From assembly GCF_000004195.4 (NCBI RefSeq), contig NC_030679.2, positions 29,129,712 to 29,193,711 of the forward strand: a stretch of 64,000 bases of DNA. Reading direction: 5' to 3'. The position numbers and the translations under genes were made by a program. This DNA is from Xenopus tropicalis. Its lineage: Eukaryota > Chordata > Amphibia > Anura > Pipidae. The notes beneath the pieces were generated by a model. It worked only from the letters and a program-made list of their open reading frames with translations, was not told where the DNA came from and did not search any database. Below, piece after piece: positions 35,136 through 46,319 of this stretch (positions within the stretch are counted from its first letter, which is position 1; each line of letters starts with the position of its first letter).

Positions 35136-35380
35136 GGGGGAGATTTATTAAGACACAAATGCTCGGAGCGTTCATTCATACGACTTTTCGTACGAAAAAT
35201 TCGGAAAGGTTCTGCCGCTGAAAATTTCGTGACTTTCGGATCGGCAATACGATATTATCATGACTAATACGATTTTAGCGTAAGCATTTTCTTGATATTT
35301 GCGATCTTGAGAAAGTATCATATCCAATCCGAATTTTTCCCATTCGGGATTCAAACTCGTGTTTTAATGAATCGGCCCCC
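35136..35380. mobile_element. Short relative of foldback-D
   Basis: The ends GGGGGAGATTTATTAA and TTAATGAATCGGCCCCC are inverted copies, with an interior of ACGACTTTTCGTACGAAAAA, ATTACGATTTTAGCG-like and CCAATCCGAATTTTTCCCAT blocks. The right part (CCGAATTTTTCCCATTCGGG) matches the right arm of 18366-19648 (GGAATTTTTCCAATTCGG). It lacks the 52-bp array. Confidence 0.65.
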
Positions 35381-35935
35381 TAGTTTCTGCTCTGCTTACA
35401 CCTGGTACTATTCCTATATCTCCTACGTATGATCGGCCTGCTAACTGCTAATGTTCTAACAATTAGTCTGCAGTTATGTAGGGGTTGCATGTTTCCCTTC
35501 TCTGCAGTGTGCACACAGCCACTCAATACGCTGTGTTCTAGTTTGGGCAACTAACCCAGATATAATCACCTTTCTAGCTGCCTCTAACTGCTGGATTCTC
35601 CCTTACTATCATTTACTACCATTCAGGCCTGCTCTTTGCTTAGTTCAATAATTAGCTCTCAGACTATAGTATGTCAGTGGTATCCAGCCACTGGGATTCT
35701 TTATACTATACCATAACTTTCATCACTACGAGGGTTCTCTATAATAAATCCTAACAATCCCCTTTGCCAACCACCCGCCAGGCATGCTGTACAACAAAAG
35801 GACCAAGCTTGTGGAGATGAGACATTATGATCAACTTATTTGAGTCAAATAACCTATGTTATGATCCCAGTGTCAGACTGGGTGTCCGAGGCCCACCAGG
35901 GCTGCTGACTCAGAGGCCCCCACACCCACTCAGGG
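35381..35935. other. Spacer, nothing recognised
   Basis: C-rich and T-rich non-coding sequence; no gene or repeat ends seen. Confidence 0.35.
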
Positions 35936-35943
35936 GCCCCTAA

Positions 35944-36223
35944 TAAAGATGAGCAAATCTGTCTTGTTTAGGTTTGCCGAAATATTTGCGATTCTTTCAA
36001 AAGATTTGTGAAACAGCAAAAATGTTGCGGAAAAAAAAAATTGTTGCCTTTGATGCGCAACTGTTCTTTTGACACCTGCGACTATTCTTGCGACAATTTT
36101 TGGACGCGCGGCTAATTTTTCCACTGCAAATTTTTTCATCCGTTTCGCGAAAGAATCTGCCAATGGCGAAATGCGGAAATTCGCCGCGAATCCATGCCTG
36201 GCAAAACATTTTGCCCATCACTA
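35944..36223 (+). mobile_element. hAT-B miniature element with perfect TSD
   Basis: It starts TAAAGATGAGCAAATCTG (start slightly decayed) and ends TTGCCCATCACTA. The 8-bp duplication GCCCCTAA is perfect (35936-35943, 36224-36231). Right of it, AAGGATTAATTATGTCTTAT and GGATCAAGTACTGTTTTA look like a TA-C fragment, so the insertion may have landed in an older TA-C copy. Confidence 0.87.
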
Positions 36224-37117
36224 GCCCCTAAGGATTAATTATGTCTTATTTAGGATCAAGTACTGTTTTATGTCCCAAATCACCATTATGATTAGCTCAT
36301 GAAAATATGATTCCAGTTTTTGCATGTGTTTAAAGTGCTGCAAAAAGAAAATGACATTTACTCCCTACTGAAATAGTTATCAGATTTTTATTTCAAGCTC
36401 CCTTGCAGGTCAAACTTTTGATCAAAGCCCTCCTTAACTCAGTCATTTAGTCATAATTCCTTGCCCCCCTGCTGCTGCTCCAGTGTGAATGCCCCATAGT
36501 TTGAGAATTACTGCCCTATTGGAAAATACATACATACATCACATTTTTTAAATAGTGCTTAATTGAATGTGGTTAATATCACATTATTCTATATGACCCC
36601 TAATAGTTGTATCTATCACTCCAGTAATATTAGCCCTCACCTTCCTTCTACCTTTCATAGTCTAGAGCAGTTTAACACTTCTATATTGATGTTTTTGGTT
36701 ATTGAAGTCCTATGGATGTGTTATGAATTATGGTATTATTCACAACATCATTATTGGGGCCCTTTTGCAAATAATTTAAATGAATTATTTTTATCAATGT
36801 ATTTCATTTTTCCATCAAGAATAACTTTAATAAGGTTTCCTGTTAGCTTCCTTCAATTTGGCCCAAAGAATAATTGCTTTTCAGTACAGATTCACAGATA
36901 ATGTGTTAATAAATTAGATAGCTGTATAAGTTATTCTAAGCTGGAAAAAAAATTATATTCGAATAATTGATGGTCCAATAACCACAAACCAAGGAGTGGA
37001 TTTTTGGCCCCCCAGTAACTTGCAGGACATTGGTGTCTGAGGTGAGTTTCTCAGCAGCAATGCCCCTGCCTAGACCTTGGGTAAAATTATCTGTTTTTAC
37101 ACAAACAGTATATGGGT
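36224..37117. other. Spacer with TA-C scrap at its start
   Basis: The TA-C scrap spans about 36230-36275. The remainder shows no gene or repeat. Confidence 0.35.
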
Positions 37118-37132
37118 GGGGGGGGGGGGGGG
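37118..37132 (+). repeat. Run of 15 G
   Basis: An uninterrupted G homopolymer. Such a run can form G-quadruplex structure and is prone to length errors in sequencing and replication. Confidence 0.9.
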
Positions 37133-37372
37133 TAATTAATCAACATCCAAATTCACATTTTTTCAAAATTCGATTTTTTTGTGTTAGAACTCCCAAATTC
37201 AAATTTTGGTTCAAAAATGAATGGCTGATTTTTAATACATTTTAAAAAATCAGAATACTTGAATGTAAAACAATCAAATCTTTTAAAAATGTGAATATAT
37301 TGAAATTAGGAAAAAAAACTTTCCAATGCACCAACTCCCAAATTGATAAATAAGCCCAAATATGTTGAAACA
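37133..37372. repeat. Possible old inverted-repeat element
   Basis: The right border CCCAAATTGATAAATAAGCCC and interior AAATTC/GAATTT-rich blocks resemble ends of frog miniature elements of the TTATTTATCAA type. The left end is not clear because it abuts the G run. Confidence 0.3.
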
Positions 37373-37884
37373 GAACACCAGTCTGCATACTTTAGCGGCC
37401 CCCCCAATTGGGTATTATTACCAAATAACTTTGTAGGGCCTCATTAATTATAACCCATCTTGCATATTGAAATATGCTGTGTCTATACTGTCAGCTATCA
37501 ATGAATGCAGGTTTTATACAACATTGTATGCAGTCCTTTTACTAGGACCATCTTCCATTCTTTATACTGACTATCATGCAATTTGCTGTTTTCGTTGTTA
37601 TATCTCTAAAGTTTGAAACCTCAGTATCAAAGATCTCACTAATGACAAGAAAGAGCACTGTGGAAGCATAATACTCTAATCATAGTACATAGTAACATAG
37701 TAAGTTTGGTTGTAAAAAGACACATGTCCATCACGTTCAACCATAATGCCTATATATAACCTGCCTAACTGCTAGTTGATCCAGAGGAAGGCAAAACCCC
37801 ATCTGAAGCCTCACTAATTTGCCGCAGAGGGGAAAAAATTCCTTCCTGACTCCAAGATGGCAATCGGAGCAGTCCCTGGATCAA

Positions 37885-38875
37885 CTTGTAGTAAGGGCTA
37901 TCTCCCATAACCCTGTATTCCCTCACTTGTACTGAGAGCTATCTCCCCTACCCCTGTATTCCCTCACTTGTACTGAGAGCTATCTCCCATACCCCTGTAT
38001 TCCCTCACTTGTACTGAGAGCTATCTCCCCTACCCCTGTATTCCCTCACTTGTACTGAGAGCTATCTCCCCTACCCCTGTATTCCCTCACTTGTACTGAG
38101 AGCTATCTCCCCTACCCCTGTATTCCCTCACTTGTACTGAGAGCTATCCCCCATACCCCTGTATTCCCTCACTTGTACTGAGAGCTATCTCCCCTACCCC
38201 TGTATTCCCTCACTTGTACTGAGAGCTATCTCCCATAACCCTGTATTCCCTCACTTGTACTGAGAGCTATCTCCCCTACCCCTGTATTCCCTCACTTGTA
38301 CTGAGAGCTATCTCCCATACCCCTGTATTCCCTCACTTGTACTGAGAGCTATCTCCCATACCCCTGTATTCCTTCACTTGTACTGAGAGCTATCTCCCAT
38401 ACCCCTGTATTCCCTCACTTGTACTGAGAGCTATCTCCCCTACCCCTGTATTCCCTCACTTGTACTGAGAGCTATCTCCCATACCCCTGTATTCCTTCAC
38501 TTGTACTGAGAGCTATCTCCCATACCCCTGTATTCCCTCACTTGTACTGAGAGCTATCTCCCCTAACCCTGTATTCCCTCACTTGTACTGAGAGCTATCT
38601 CCCCTACCCCTGTATTCCTTCACTTGTACTGAGAGCTATCCCCCATACCCCTGTATTCCCTCACTTGTACTAAGAGCTATCCCCCTACCCCTGTATTCCC
38701 TCACTTGTACTGAGAGCTATCTCCCCTAGCCCTGTATTCCCTCACTTGTACTAAGAGCTATCTCCCCTACCCCTGTATTCCCTCACTTGTACTAAGAGCT
38801 ATCTCCCATAACCCTGTATTCCCTCACTTGTACTGAGAGCTATCTCCCATTCCCCTGTATTCCCTCACTTGCTAA
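37885..38875. repeat. 41-bp minisatellite in the CR1 3'UTR, about 24 units
   Basis: The unit is TGTATTCCCTCACTTGTACT followed by GAGAGCTATCTCCCCTACCC and C. Spacing of CCTCACTTGT is exactly 41 bp where checked (37921, 37962, 38003). Variation is confined to a few positions (CCCCTACCCC, CCCATACCCC or CCCATAACCC; ACTGAG or ACTAAG; CCCTC or CCTTC) and the variants are intermixed along the array. Confidence 0.95.
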
Positions 38876-38912
38876 GAAGCCATCCAATCCCTTCTTAAAG
38901 TTATATAATGTA

Positions 38913-39260
38913 TCAGCCAGCACAACTGATTCGGGGAGGGAATTCCACAACTTCACAGCTCTCACAGTAAAAAACCTTCCGAATATTTAAATGGAACCTC
39001 CCTTCTTCTAAACGGAGTGAGTGCCCTCGTGTCCGTTGGAAGGACCTACTTGTAAATAAAGCATTAGAGGGGTTATTATATAATCCCCTTATATATTTAT
39101 ACATAGTTATCATGTCACCTCTTAAGCGCCTCTTCTCCAGTGTAAACAGACCCAACTTGGCCAATCTTTAGACATAGCTGAGACTTTCCATACCCTTTAC
39201 CAGCTTAGTTGCCCTTCTCTGGACCCTCTCTAATTGCATAGTGCCCCGTTTGAGCACTGG
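38913..39260 (-). pseudogene. CR1 ORF2 C-terminal remnant
   Basis: The minus-strand frame at 39164-38913 contains LGLFTLEKRRLRGDMITMYK followed by YIRG, clearly homologous to the C-terminal part of the CR1 ORF2 at 11440-12366. Upstream (39260-39165) the sequence still encodes VQRRATKLVKGM-like residues, but a stop codon and a disrupted join separate the two pieces. It has no catalytic motifs of its own and is dead. Confidence 0.8.
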
Positions 39261-39270
39261 AATTAGTGCT

Positions 39271-40080
39271 AATGAACAATACCTGGACCTCATTTTTACC
39301 ATGATTAAACGGAAAATGGTTTTACCTACAGTAGTGACATCCACATGTACACTCCAGGTGTGACTATCTTTTGTACCTACAGCTCCTATAGCGGAGCATT
39401 GGCATTAAAAATTAGCCCCACTAGTCTCTAGCCCCACAAGCCAGTGACAGTCACCAGGCATCTCAACAGCATTGCACACAAAAGCTCTTATTAACGCTGG
39501 CAATCTCGCCAGGAGCTCATTTGCAAACCTGCAGAATGAAATAATTTGTGCCTCAGATGTTCTCGTTAATAGAAGCCGTTCCTTATTTTGAACTGACAGC
39601 CATCACAGAAAGTGATACACAGCTTTAGCTTAAATAGTTGCCCATTAAAATGATGAAGATCCAGCCACCATACAGTACCTATTTTCCCCGACAACAGAAG
39701 ATAAAGGTGCTATTTACGACTATAGTTAGTGAATGTGGATGAATCTCAGTTTAAGAAATTAGTGGGTAAAAAAAAAATAATGTATTAACTAACGCTAATT
39801 CAGCAGCAGATTTCATTGCAGAAAAGCACAATCAACTAAAAGGCATTCAGATTAACAAACCATTTCAATGTAACATATTTCCCAAGAGAATGTTGAATTG
39901 TCTGAGTGCAATTTGCTTCATCAAAACAAAAGATGAGATGTTTAAGAAGATTTTTTTTTATTTAAACAATTTCCTTAAGAAATTGCTGTTCAGGAGGACA
40001 AAAGTTACATTTTCTGTGATTAAAGGTACAGTTTTGAATTCCTTTTCTGGTGCCCGGTGGCAATGGCCCTCAACCTACTA
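39271..40080. other. Repeat-poor spacer
   Basis: The part 39420-39850 is free of recognised repeats and has balanced composition (for instance CTCTTATTAACGCTGGCAAT near 39486), so it might be conserved non-coding DNA; the sequence alone does not show this. No gene. Confidence 0.25.
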
Positions 40081-40408
40081 CACGTATAGGACCCGTTATC
40101 GAGAATGCTTGGGACCAGGGGTATTCCGGATAAGGGGTCTTTCCGTAATTTGGATTTTCATACCTTAAGTCCACTGAAAAACCAATAAAACATTAATTAA
40201 ACCCAATAGGATTGTGCTGCATCCAATAAGGGGTAATTATATCTTAGTTGGGATCAATTACAAGGTACTGTTTTATTAATACAGAGAAAAAGGAAATCAA
40301 TTTTAAAAATCTGGATTACTTGATTAAAATGGAGTCTATCGGAGACAGGATTTCCGTAATTTGGAGCTTTCTGGAAAATGGTTTTCCGGATAAGGGGTCT
40401 GACACCTG
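40081..40408 (+). mobile_element. TA-C miniature element
   Basis: Start CACGTATAGGACCCGTTATC and end GGTCTGACACCTG, flanked by TA. The body matches the copy at 22273-22600 well. Confidence 0.75.
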
Positions 40409-41734
40409 TACTAAATAGGGCCAAATTCACTCTAAAATTCACTCAATTCAAATGCAGTCTAAAATTCAATATTTGGGTATAGGTTTCTCCATCCATTCCC
40501 TCTTTCACTTCTCTACAAGGATAGTGGAGGCCTATTAGGCAGGAATTTTAATTGTAATTGGGAAAAACTTCAATAAAACAAATTTTAGCATTGCACTTTG
40601 AATGCCATGAAAACCCACTGGCAAATTGCAAGGGGTCACCTATCTGTATGTTAACATAGTAACAATGTCCTAGGTATCTTCTTGGTAAGTCTTTCCTGCT
40701 GTGCGCTTGTATATATGTAAAAGGCAAATTAACTTGTAAGCTGCCTCTTGGGTAGGGACTGAGATGAATTTGACTGGTATATTGATGCGTCAAATGGCAT
40801 CTATCATAATGACTGAAACTGCATTTTTTTAGAATTGTATAGCTTATTACAGTAAAGTGCACTTTACACTTTTCCATTATTAGGAAATGTGCAGTATTCC
40901 ATGCACTTTTTTTAAAAACCATTATTACTATTTCACTTAATGTATCAGCAATCTACTTGACATCCCCGTATTCCCCTATTGATGTATCTGCAGAAATATT
41001 CTTATAATCACATCTGAATAGAAGCAGTGGTAATTTAATGTGACGGTATAAGGGACTGAAAAACCCCCAGGAGACCGATAAAGGGAAAAAATACACTGGT
41101 TGGCCTTGCTATGCAATTAGTGTCAAAAATACACAAAAGGAGTCTTGTAATGTTCTAAGAAGAAGCTTACAGACCTGTGGTAGATATCTAGCTGCTTCTT
41201 CTTTAGTTCCAAGCATTGCCAGACAGAATATGCATGTGTGGTTTGCTAGAATTAAACAATACTGTTTAATGTTCAAGTCAGCAAGTTGCTGTAGTTGCTG
41301 CAAAAGCCCAGTAATTTATATAACATATACTGGCAAGCCTTCCTGGCGTCTTGTCAGCAGGTTTTACATGTGAGAAAAACCACTATAAGAGAGTGTCAAA
41401 TTTTGTCATACAGTACAGGGTAATAAACCATGGAGCATCAATTATTTAAGCTCTATTCAAACTCACAAGTAGGGAATACACAGTATAAAGGACTCCGAAA
41501 TCCCCAAAGTATATAGTACATTTCGGAGTGCCTGCCTACCGTTCTCTAACGTGATGTTCTCCATGACGGCTTCCTAAGCTGAAGATCTGGGGCATGAGCA
41601 CCCGGACCCATCCTCTCCACGGGTAAGATTTACACCCTGACTCTGCTAAGACTGTGATTACCCTCTAATGACATTTTGGATATACTTTAATAGTTTAAGT
41701 TTGGGGGTTTCCCCTAGGGGGTTTTGAAATAGTG
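40409..41734. other. Spacer; short inverted repeat near 41.49 kb
   Basis: GGACTCCGAAATCCCCAAAG followed by ...TTTCGGAGTGCC (about 41490-41532) forms a short hairpin-like inverted pair, CACTCCGAAA against GGACTCCGAAAT. Nothing else is recognised. Confidence 0.3.
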
Positions 41735-42160
41735 CAGTGTTCCCCAACCAGTGGCTCGTGAGCAACATTTTGCTCACCAACCCCTTGGATGTTGCTCCCA
41801 TTGGCCTCAAAGCAGATACTCATTTTTGAATTTCTGGCTTGGAGGTTTTGTTTTGGTTGCATAAAACCCAGTGTAAAGCAACAGAGTCTTTTGTAAGCTG
41901 CCAGTCCACATAGGGGCTATTAAGTAGCCAACTATAGCTCTCATTGGCACCCCCAGGAATGTTTTTCATGCTTGTGAAACACTCCCTATGCCTATGATTA
42001 AGTGCGGGTATGCACAAAACGCGTCAGGCGTTCTGGGTTTTTAAGGATGTAAATAAAGTTCGAGTTTTATCCATTTTCTGGCTGACCATGGTGCTTTGTG
42101 AGAGACAAACACTTTTTTCCATTTAAATGTGGCTCACAGATATAAAAGGTTAAAGATACA
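41735..42160 (+). mobile_element. E-family element split by a 123-bp insertion
   Basis: It starts CAGTGTTCCCCAACCAGTGG and shares CTTGGATGTTGCTCCCATTG, GGCTTGGAGG, and CCAGTCCACATAGGGGCTAT blocks with 25729-26003. Continuity breaks at about 41983 and resumes at 42107 with CACTTTTTTCCATTTAAATG then TGGCTCACAG, the family's right part. Confidence 0.7.
41984..42106 (+). mobile_element. Short insertion within the E-family element
   Basis: The inserted 123 bp are flanked by a 7-bp direct repeat AAACACT (41977-41983 and 42107-42113). It contains TGCACAAAACGCGTCAGGCG and an AATAAAGTTCGAGTTTTATC stretch. It has no obvious inverted ends. It could be part of a longer repeat class sharing the ACGCGTC motif. 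Confidence 0.5.
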
Positions 42161-42207
42161 CATGAAAATCCAGTTTGAGGGTCAGTTACGGTGAGATTTG
42201 CCCTACA

Positions 42208-42325
42208 TTTCTACCTATTTCATTAGCTCAGGGGAGCTCTGACCAAAGGTTGGACCATCAAGGGGGCTTGAACAGAAACATTTTTAATAACTACTGTTAC
42301 TTCTCTTTTGCTTTCCCTCTATCAA
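42208..42325 (+). repeat. Diverged direct repeat, copy 1
   Basis: TTCTACCTATTTCATTAGCT followed by ...GACCAAAGGTTGGACC...GGCTTGAACAGAAACATTTTT...AACTACTGTTACTTCTC aligns collinearly with copy 2 at 42607-42715. No transposon ends are visible. Confidence 0.6.
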
Positions 42326-42606
42326 GGACAAAACAATAATTTTATTGGATATTGGCTTTTGTATTTGCAGGTAGCATATTAACATTAATAGACTACTACT
42401 GGATTTACAGACAAGTGTCGCTTCCTACTGGTTGCCAAAGTGTAGGTGGAAAAGTGGATTGGGGGTACCGAGCCTGAAGACCAGTTATGATGAGAATTGG
42501 AGAGAATGGCCATTTGGATATCTATCTTGAAGGCCTTTTACAGTGAGATTTGGAATGAATAATTTTTAGAGCTATGGCTGAATCACTGATTCAGCACAAT
42601 CCCTCT

Positions 42607-42715
42607 GCATTTGTACCCATTTCACCAGCTTAGAAGAGCCCTGACCAAAGGTTGAAACTACAATGGGGTTTGAACTGAAAAAGTTTGACAACTACTATTT
42701 TTACTCTTATGTTTT
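42607..42715 (+). repeat. Diverged direct repeat, copy 2
   Basis: TTTGTACCCATTTCACCAGC, GACCAAAGGTTGAAAC, GGTTTGAACTGAAAAAGTTT and AACTACTATTTTTACTCTT match copy 1 in order, about 400 bp downstream. Confidence 0.6.
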
Positions 42716-44060
42716 CTTGGAGTCATCTTCTGGATATGGAGAAGTTTGTTACATGTAGTACCGAGGGGAAAAGCATGCTGTTTATGACTAATTTAACTAA
42801 GGAAGTTAAAAGTGAGTTACAAAGTGAATTCAAAGCATAATCCTTGCACAATGTAGGGATATAAAACAGAAAGCTTAATCACAAAATCCGTGGCACTTTA
42901 GAAACAAGGATGGTTCAGATACACCCCAGAGAATTTACCTATCACTAATTAATCCGTTACACAAGCCCATGGGAGTTCTCATTCAAGCTAATAAAGCTGT
43001 TAAGTTTTTCCTGACCCGTAACAGTTGGCATATTTGCAACTTGCCTCTTATCTACATCTGCCACTTTGTTGATTCCTGTTTTAAAATAACAGATCTGCTT
43101 GATGTTTTGGTTTTCTTTGCCAAAAATATATTCTTTCAGCAGTTTTGTACGTTGAACAGCATGTTCATTTTTTTTTACAGTGCAAGTTCCTAAGTTTCTC
43201 TTGTCAAAATGTTCTCAAGTTTGCAAATGAACTGCCTCTCTGATAACATTCACAATGAACTGCCAAGCAAAGTGGCTTAACCGCCGAAGCGAGTTGTAAA
43301 AGTGCTGGGTACATTGCACAGCTTGTGGTAACTTTTAGAACACAAATAGCCTTTTATATACATATTATAGAAGAAACTATTGTTGACAGCTAAAATGACC
43401 AGCATCGGGGTAATGGAACATATTATTTATATAACAAACAAGTTAGTATGGCTTTTTCTATACCTCTACAAGATCTCAGACAAGAGAAATAAGTAGGATG
43501 AAATGTTTTCAAGGATGTATTAATAGGTATATGGACCATGTATCATCTTATTATTATTTTTTTATAGGTCAGGGTTTTTTCAGAGGTAGATTATCAAAAT
43601 ACCCAAGGCACATAAACTGCACCTATGGCTTTAGCTTAAAACCATTTGAACTGTTGCATTAAATCAAGTGCCCGGAAAGTAGTGTTTTATTCTGTATACT
43701 GATAGCAAAGTAAACTTAAATGTAACCAGCTTTAAAAAATAGTAAATAAAAAGGTAAAAACAATTCTCTTTCAAGTGGTTGAATGAATAGATAGGGGCTA
43801 TTTACTATGTGCAAGACATTGTGCAAGTGCTAATAAAGGGCATAATCCATCATGTTTTCTGCGCTTTGCACTGCCTTTCTCAAAGAAAAACTACCACAGG
43901 TCTCTGTGCTCCAAAATGGAGTTCAGAGACCCACTTTCATCCCATGAAAAACAGTGCTGCCCGCATTTAACAGGGCTGTATTCATGAGATGTGAATAATG
44001 GGAGGTGGGAGGCATACGTATCTAAATAATGCGCTTGTTGGAGCTGGGTAGGGGGCAGAA
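42716..44060. other. Spacer, nothing recognised
   Basis: AT-rich single-copy-looking sequence without gene or RNA signals. Confidence 0.4.
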
Positions 44061-44240
44061 GGAGGAATACCAAATTCAGCGCCGGATTTCTTTTTTGGGA
44101 GCCCATAGACTGCCCCCTTTCTCCGCCCCCAAAGGATAACGCGCATGCACATCCTTGTAGCTCTCATATGGAGCACTGGGGAAATGACCCGCCACGCATC
44201 CCGTCCCCAGTGCTCCGTACATGAAGAACGGCTGGACGGC
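44061..44240. repeat. GC-rich repeat scrap with 13-bp hairpin
   Basis: GGAGCACTGGGGA (44170-44182) and TCCCCAGTGCTCC (44204-44216) are perfect inverted copies separated by 21 bases. The surrounding CGCGCATGCAC stretch resembles GCGCATGCGCAG in the GC-rich segment at 61060-61330, so both may be pieces of one repeat family. Confidence 0.45.
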
Positions 44241-44960
44241 ATACATTTTTGTAATTAATTAGAACCATTCATTTCACTGCTAATCAGTGTTGCATTGTAT
44301 TGTATTCATAACCTGAGCGGTGAGATATAAGTATTAGAAGGTCTCTTTCTTTGCCTATTATTTATTGTTTATGCATTCCTCACCTTGCGCCAGATATTTT
44401 TATTGCAAGGTGCAGAGTATGGATAAACCCCAAACCCAAAAGCTTTTTAAATGAGCACCAAGAAGCATGCTTTTGCACCCCTTAGTGTTCATGCACTTGC
44501 ATCCAGGGTATCTGTAAAATACCCCCATTGTCTTTAAACCAATTCGAAGCACATGCACCTGGTTTTTTGAATTAGCCTATTGCAGTGATAAAATAGTGAT
44601 CAAAATGTTAGGTATTCACTTCCCACTAACAACAATCTATAGTGATTACCTGCTGACTCCATCATCTGTGTTTTCTCAGTTTATCAAAATGAAATGTGCC
44701 CATTGATTTAGCAGTATGGAAAAACAGAGGAATCACTCAGCTGCATTATTTTTATTGGTATTGGGTCAGTGCAGCCAAACAGGTTGGGTGAACCATTACA
44801 CCATATAAAGCAGCATGGTGGGCACACCAGAGAAATATCTGCCCATCATACTTAAGGGGTTTAAGACAATTGTAACAAGCAACATAAGAGGCTTTTTGCA
44901 GGTCTGGGACATGATATGGGAGAAAATTTTCTTGCAATTTATTGTGATGCCTTACATAAC
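44241..44960. other. Spacer, nothing recognised
   Basis: No supported features. A minus-strand frame of 61 codons at 44752-44937 has several Cys and His residues but no family I recognise. Confidence 0.3.
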
Positions 44961-44961
44961 A

Positions 44962-45310
44962 TGTTGCGAGCCCCTTTTGTGCCCTTTATCAAGTCTACAA
45001 TTACAAGTCACCAGTGAACATTTAGAGAAATATTAAATTCCACCCCCATCAAGTGACCAATCAGAGAGTCTATCATACCAAGTGTGCCCCATAACCTTCT
45101 ATAAAGGTATAGCAGAAACTGTAGACCCTGCAAAGTATGTCTGTAGACTTTATTATGGCAAGAAACACAAACTGTTCAATCAAAAGCAAGCTGGCTCCAA
45201 GGAAGAAGATCAAAGAAGAGTTCAATGTGCAGCCTGGTCCATCAAAGATAAACTAAGTTACTTAGAATAAATTAAACTTGTATACTTTTTATATATGGTG
45301 GTATTTACTC
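44962..45310 (+). repeat. Weak LTR-like segment
   Basis: TGTTGCGAGCCCCTTTTGTG starts a segment with CCTTCTATAAAGGTATAGC (TATA-type, about 45098) and GAATAAATTAAAC (poly-A type, about 45267). The order suits an LTR, but no ends, duplication or partner could be found. The 62-codon frame at 45082-45270 spans the same area and shows no family signature. Confidence 0.22.
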
Positions 45311-45943
45311 ATAATACTATACTTTATCGACTGAAAATACTGTAGCACAAGGGGTAGAGTTCTTAAAGTCAGTAAATCTTCTTGAAAGTTTTCACCTCAC
45401 TCATTCAATATTTGTTTTCACATTTTTTGTTTAAAAAAAAATTACTTGACTTGATACAAAATCTGTGGGACAAGGTCTATTGTGGTAAACAAAACAAAAA
45501 AACCCCAAAGAAGAATAATAAAAAACTTGACTTTTAGGAAATCTGCCCCAAAATATAGCATTTAGACTTTGTTAAAAACATTCTCTTTTGTTAATCTTTT
45601 ACTTTTATTTATCAACAGTTTAATTTGCTTCTGTTTACTTCTTTCTCATCTCAGGCTACAGTCAAACTGGGCTTTATTATGTTGGCATTTTAACGCATTG
45701 ATTTGGATTGTTGGAAGCTAATTGATACTTGTGATCAATTAACTCCAGTAAGAGAGAAGCACTGAGCATCTACCTGTTTTAGGCAGCTATAAAACTGTCA
45801 ACTCTTGAAAGTGTTCTTTAAAATACTTAAAAATCCAAAATTATCGGGGGTGGTGCTTACAAAATTCTCTTCTATAAATGGGTCACAGATTGACTGTGCA
45901 TATTTATTTTTATTATCATTCTCATTTGTTACTGGTTATGCGT
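45311..45943. other. Spacer, nothing recognised
   Basis: Strongly AT-rich; A-runs at 45435 and 45490-45520. No gene. Confidence 0.4.
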
Positions 45944-46266
45944 AGTTAAAAAATTAACCAGGCTTGGACTTGTGCGTCAAAAAGAATTGTCTCATGCCTC
46001 CAAAGAATTGTTCCGTTTCGATTTGCCAGAAATTTATGCAAAACGGGTAAAAATTTGCGAAACAGCGAAATGTTGCATTTTAAAGGAAATACGCAGAGAA
46101 TTTTCACATTTCCCCATTGGCAAATTGTTTTGTGAAACTTCTCAAAATTTAGACATGAAAATTGCGGGTGTTCACGTCAAAAAAGACCTGTGCCACCTGC
46201 GGTTTGTGAATTTTTCCATAGTTTCATAAATTTTCCGGAGAAACGGGACACATTTGCTCATCACTA
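45944..46266 (-). mobile_element. hAT-B element, reverse orientation, left end damaged
   Basis: AACCAGGCTTGGACTTGTGC corresponds to the inverted CATGCCTGGTT end and ACACATTTGCTCATCACTA is the intact terminus. The GGCAAATTGTTTTGTGAAA block matches other copies. No target duplication is readable, in keeping with the damaged left end. Confidence 0.65.
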
Positions 46267-46319
46267 ACTGTGATCAAATCTTTCTTAATTCTCACCTCCA
46301 GGTCCCCCATCACTACTGG

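Larger units (their letters stand above)
37681..39270 (-). mobile_element. CR1-type LINE, minus strand, with expanded 3'UTR
   Basis: On the minus strand this reads ORF2 C-terminus (39260 to 38913), then a 3' untranslated region, then the tail with TACTATGTTACTATGTAC near 37681. The untranslated region contains the 41-bp array. The 5' end is truncated near 39270. It is a different subfamily from the plus-strand CR1 at 11440, since the untranslated regions differ. Confidence 0.85.

Noticed and set aside
44752..44937. Cys/His-containing 61-codon minus-strand frame as a zinc-finger fragment
   Set aside because: Cys and His spacing does not fit any standard finger, and no neighbouring frame continues it.
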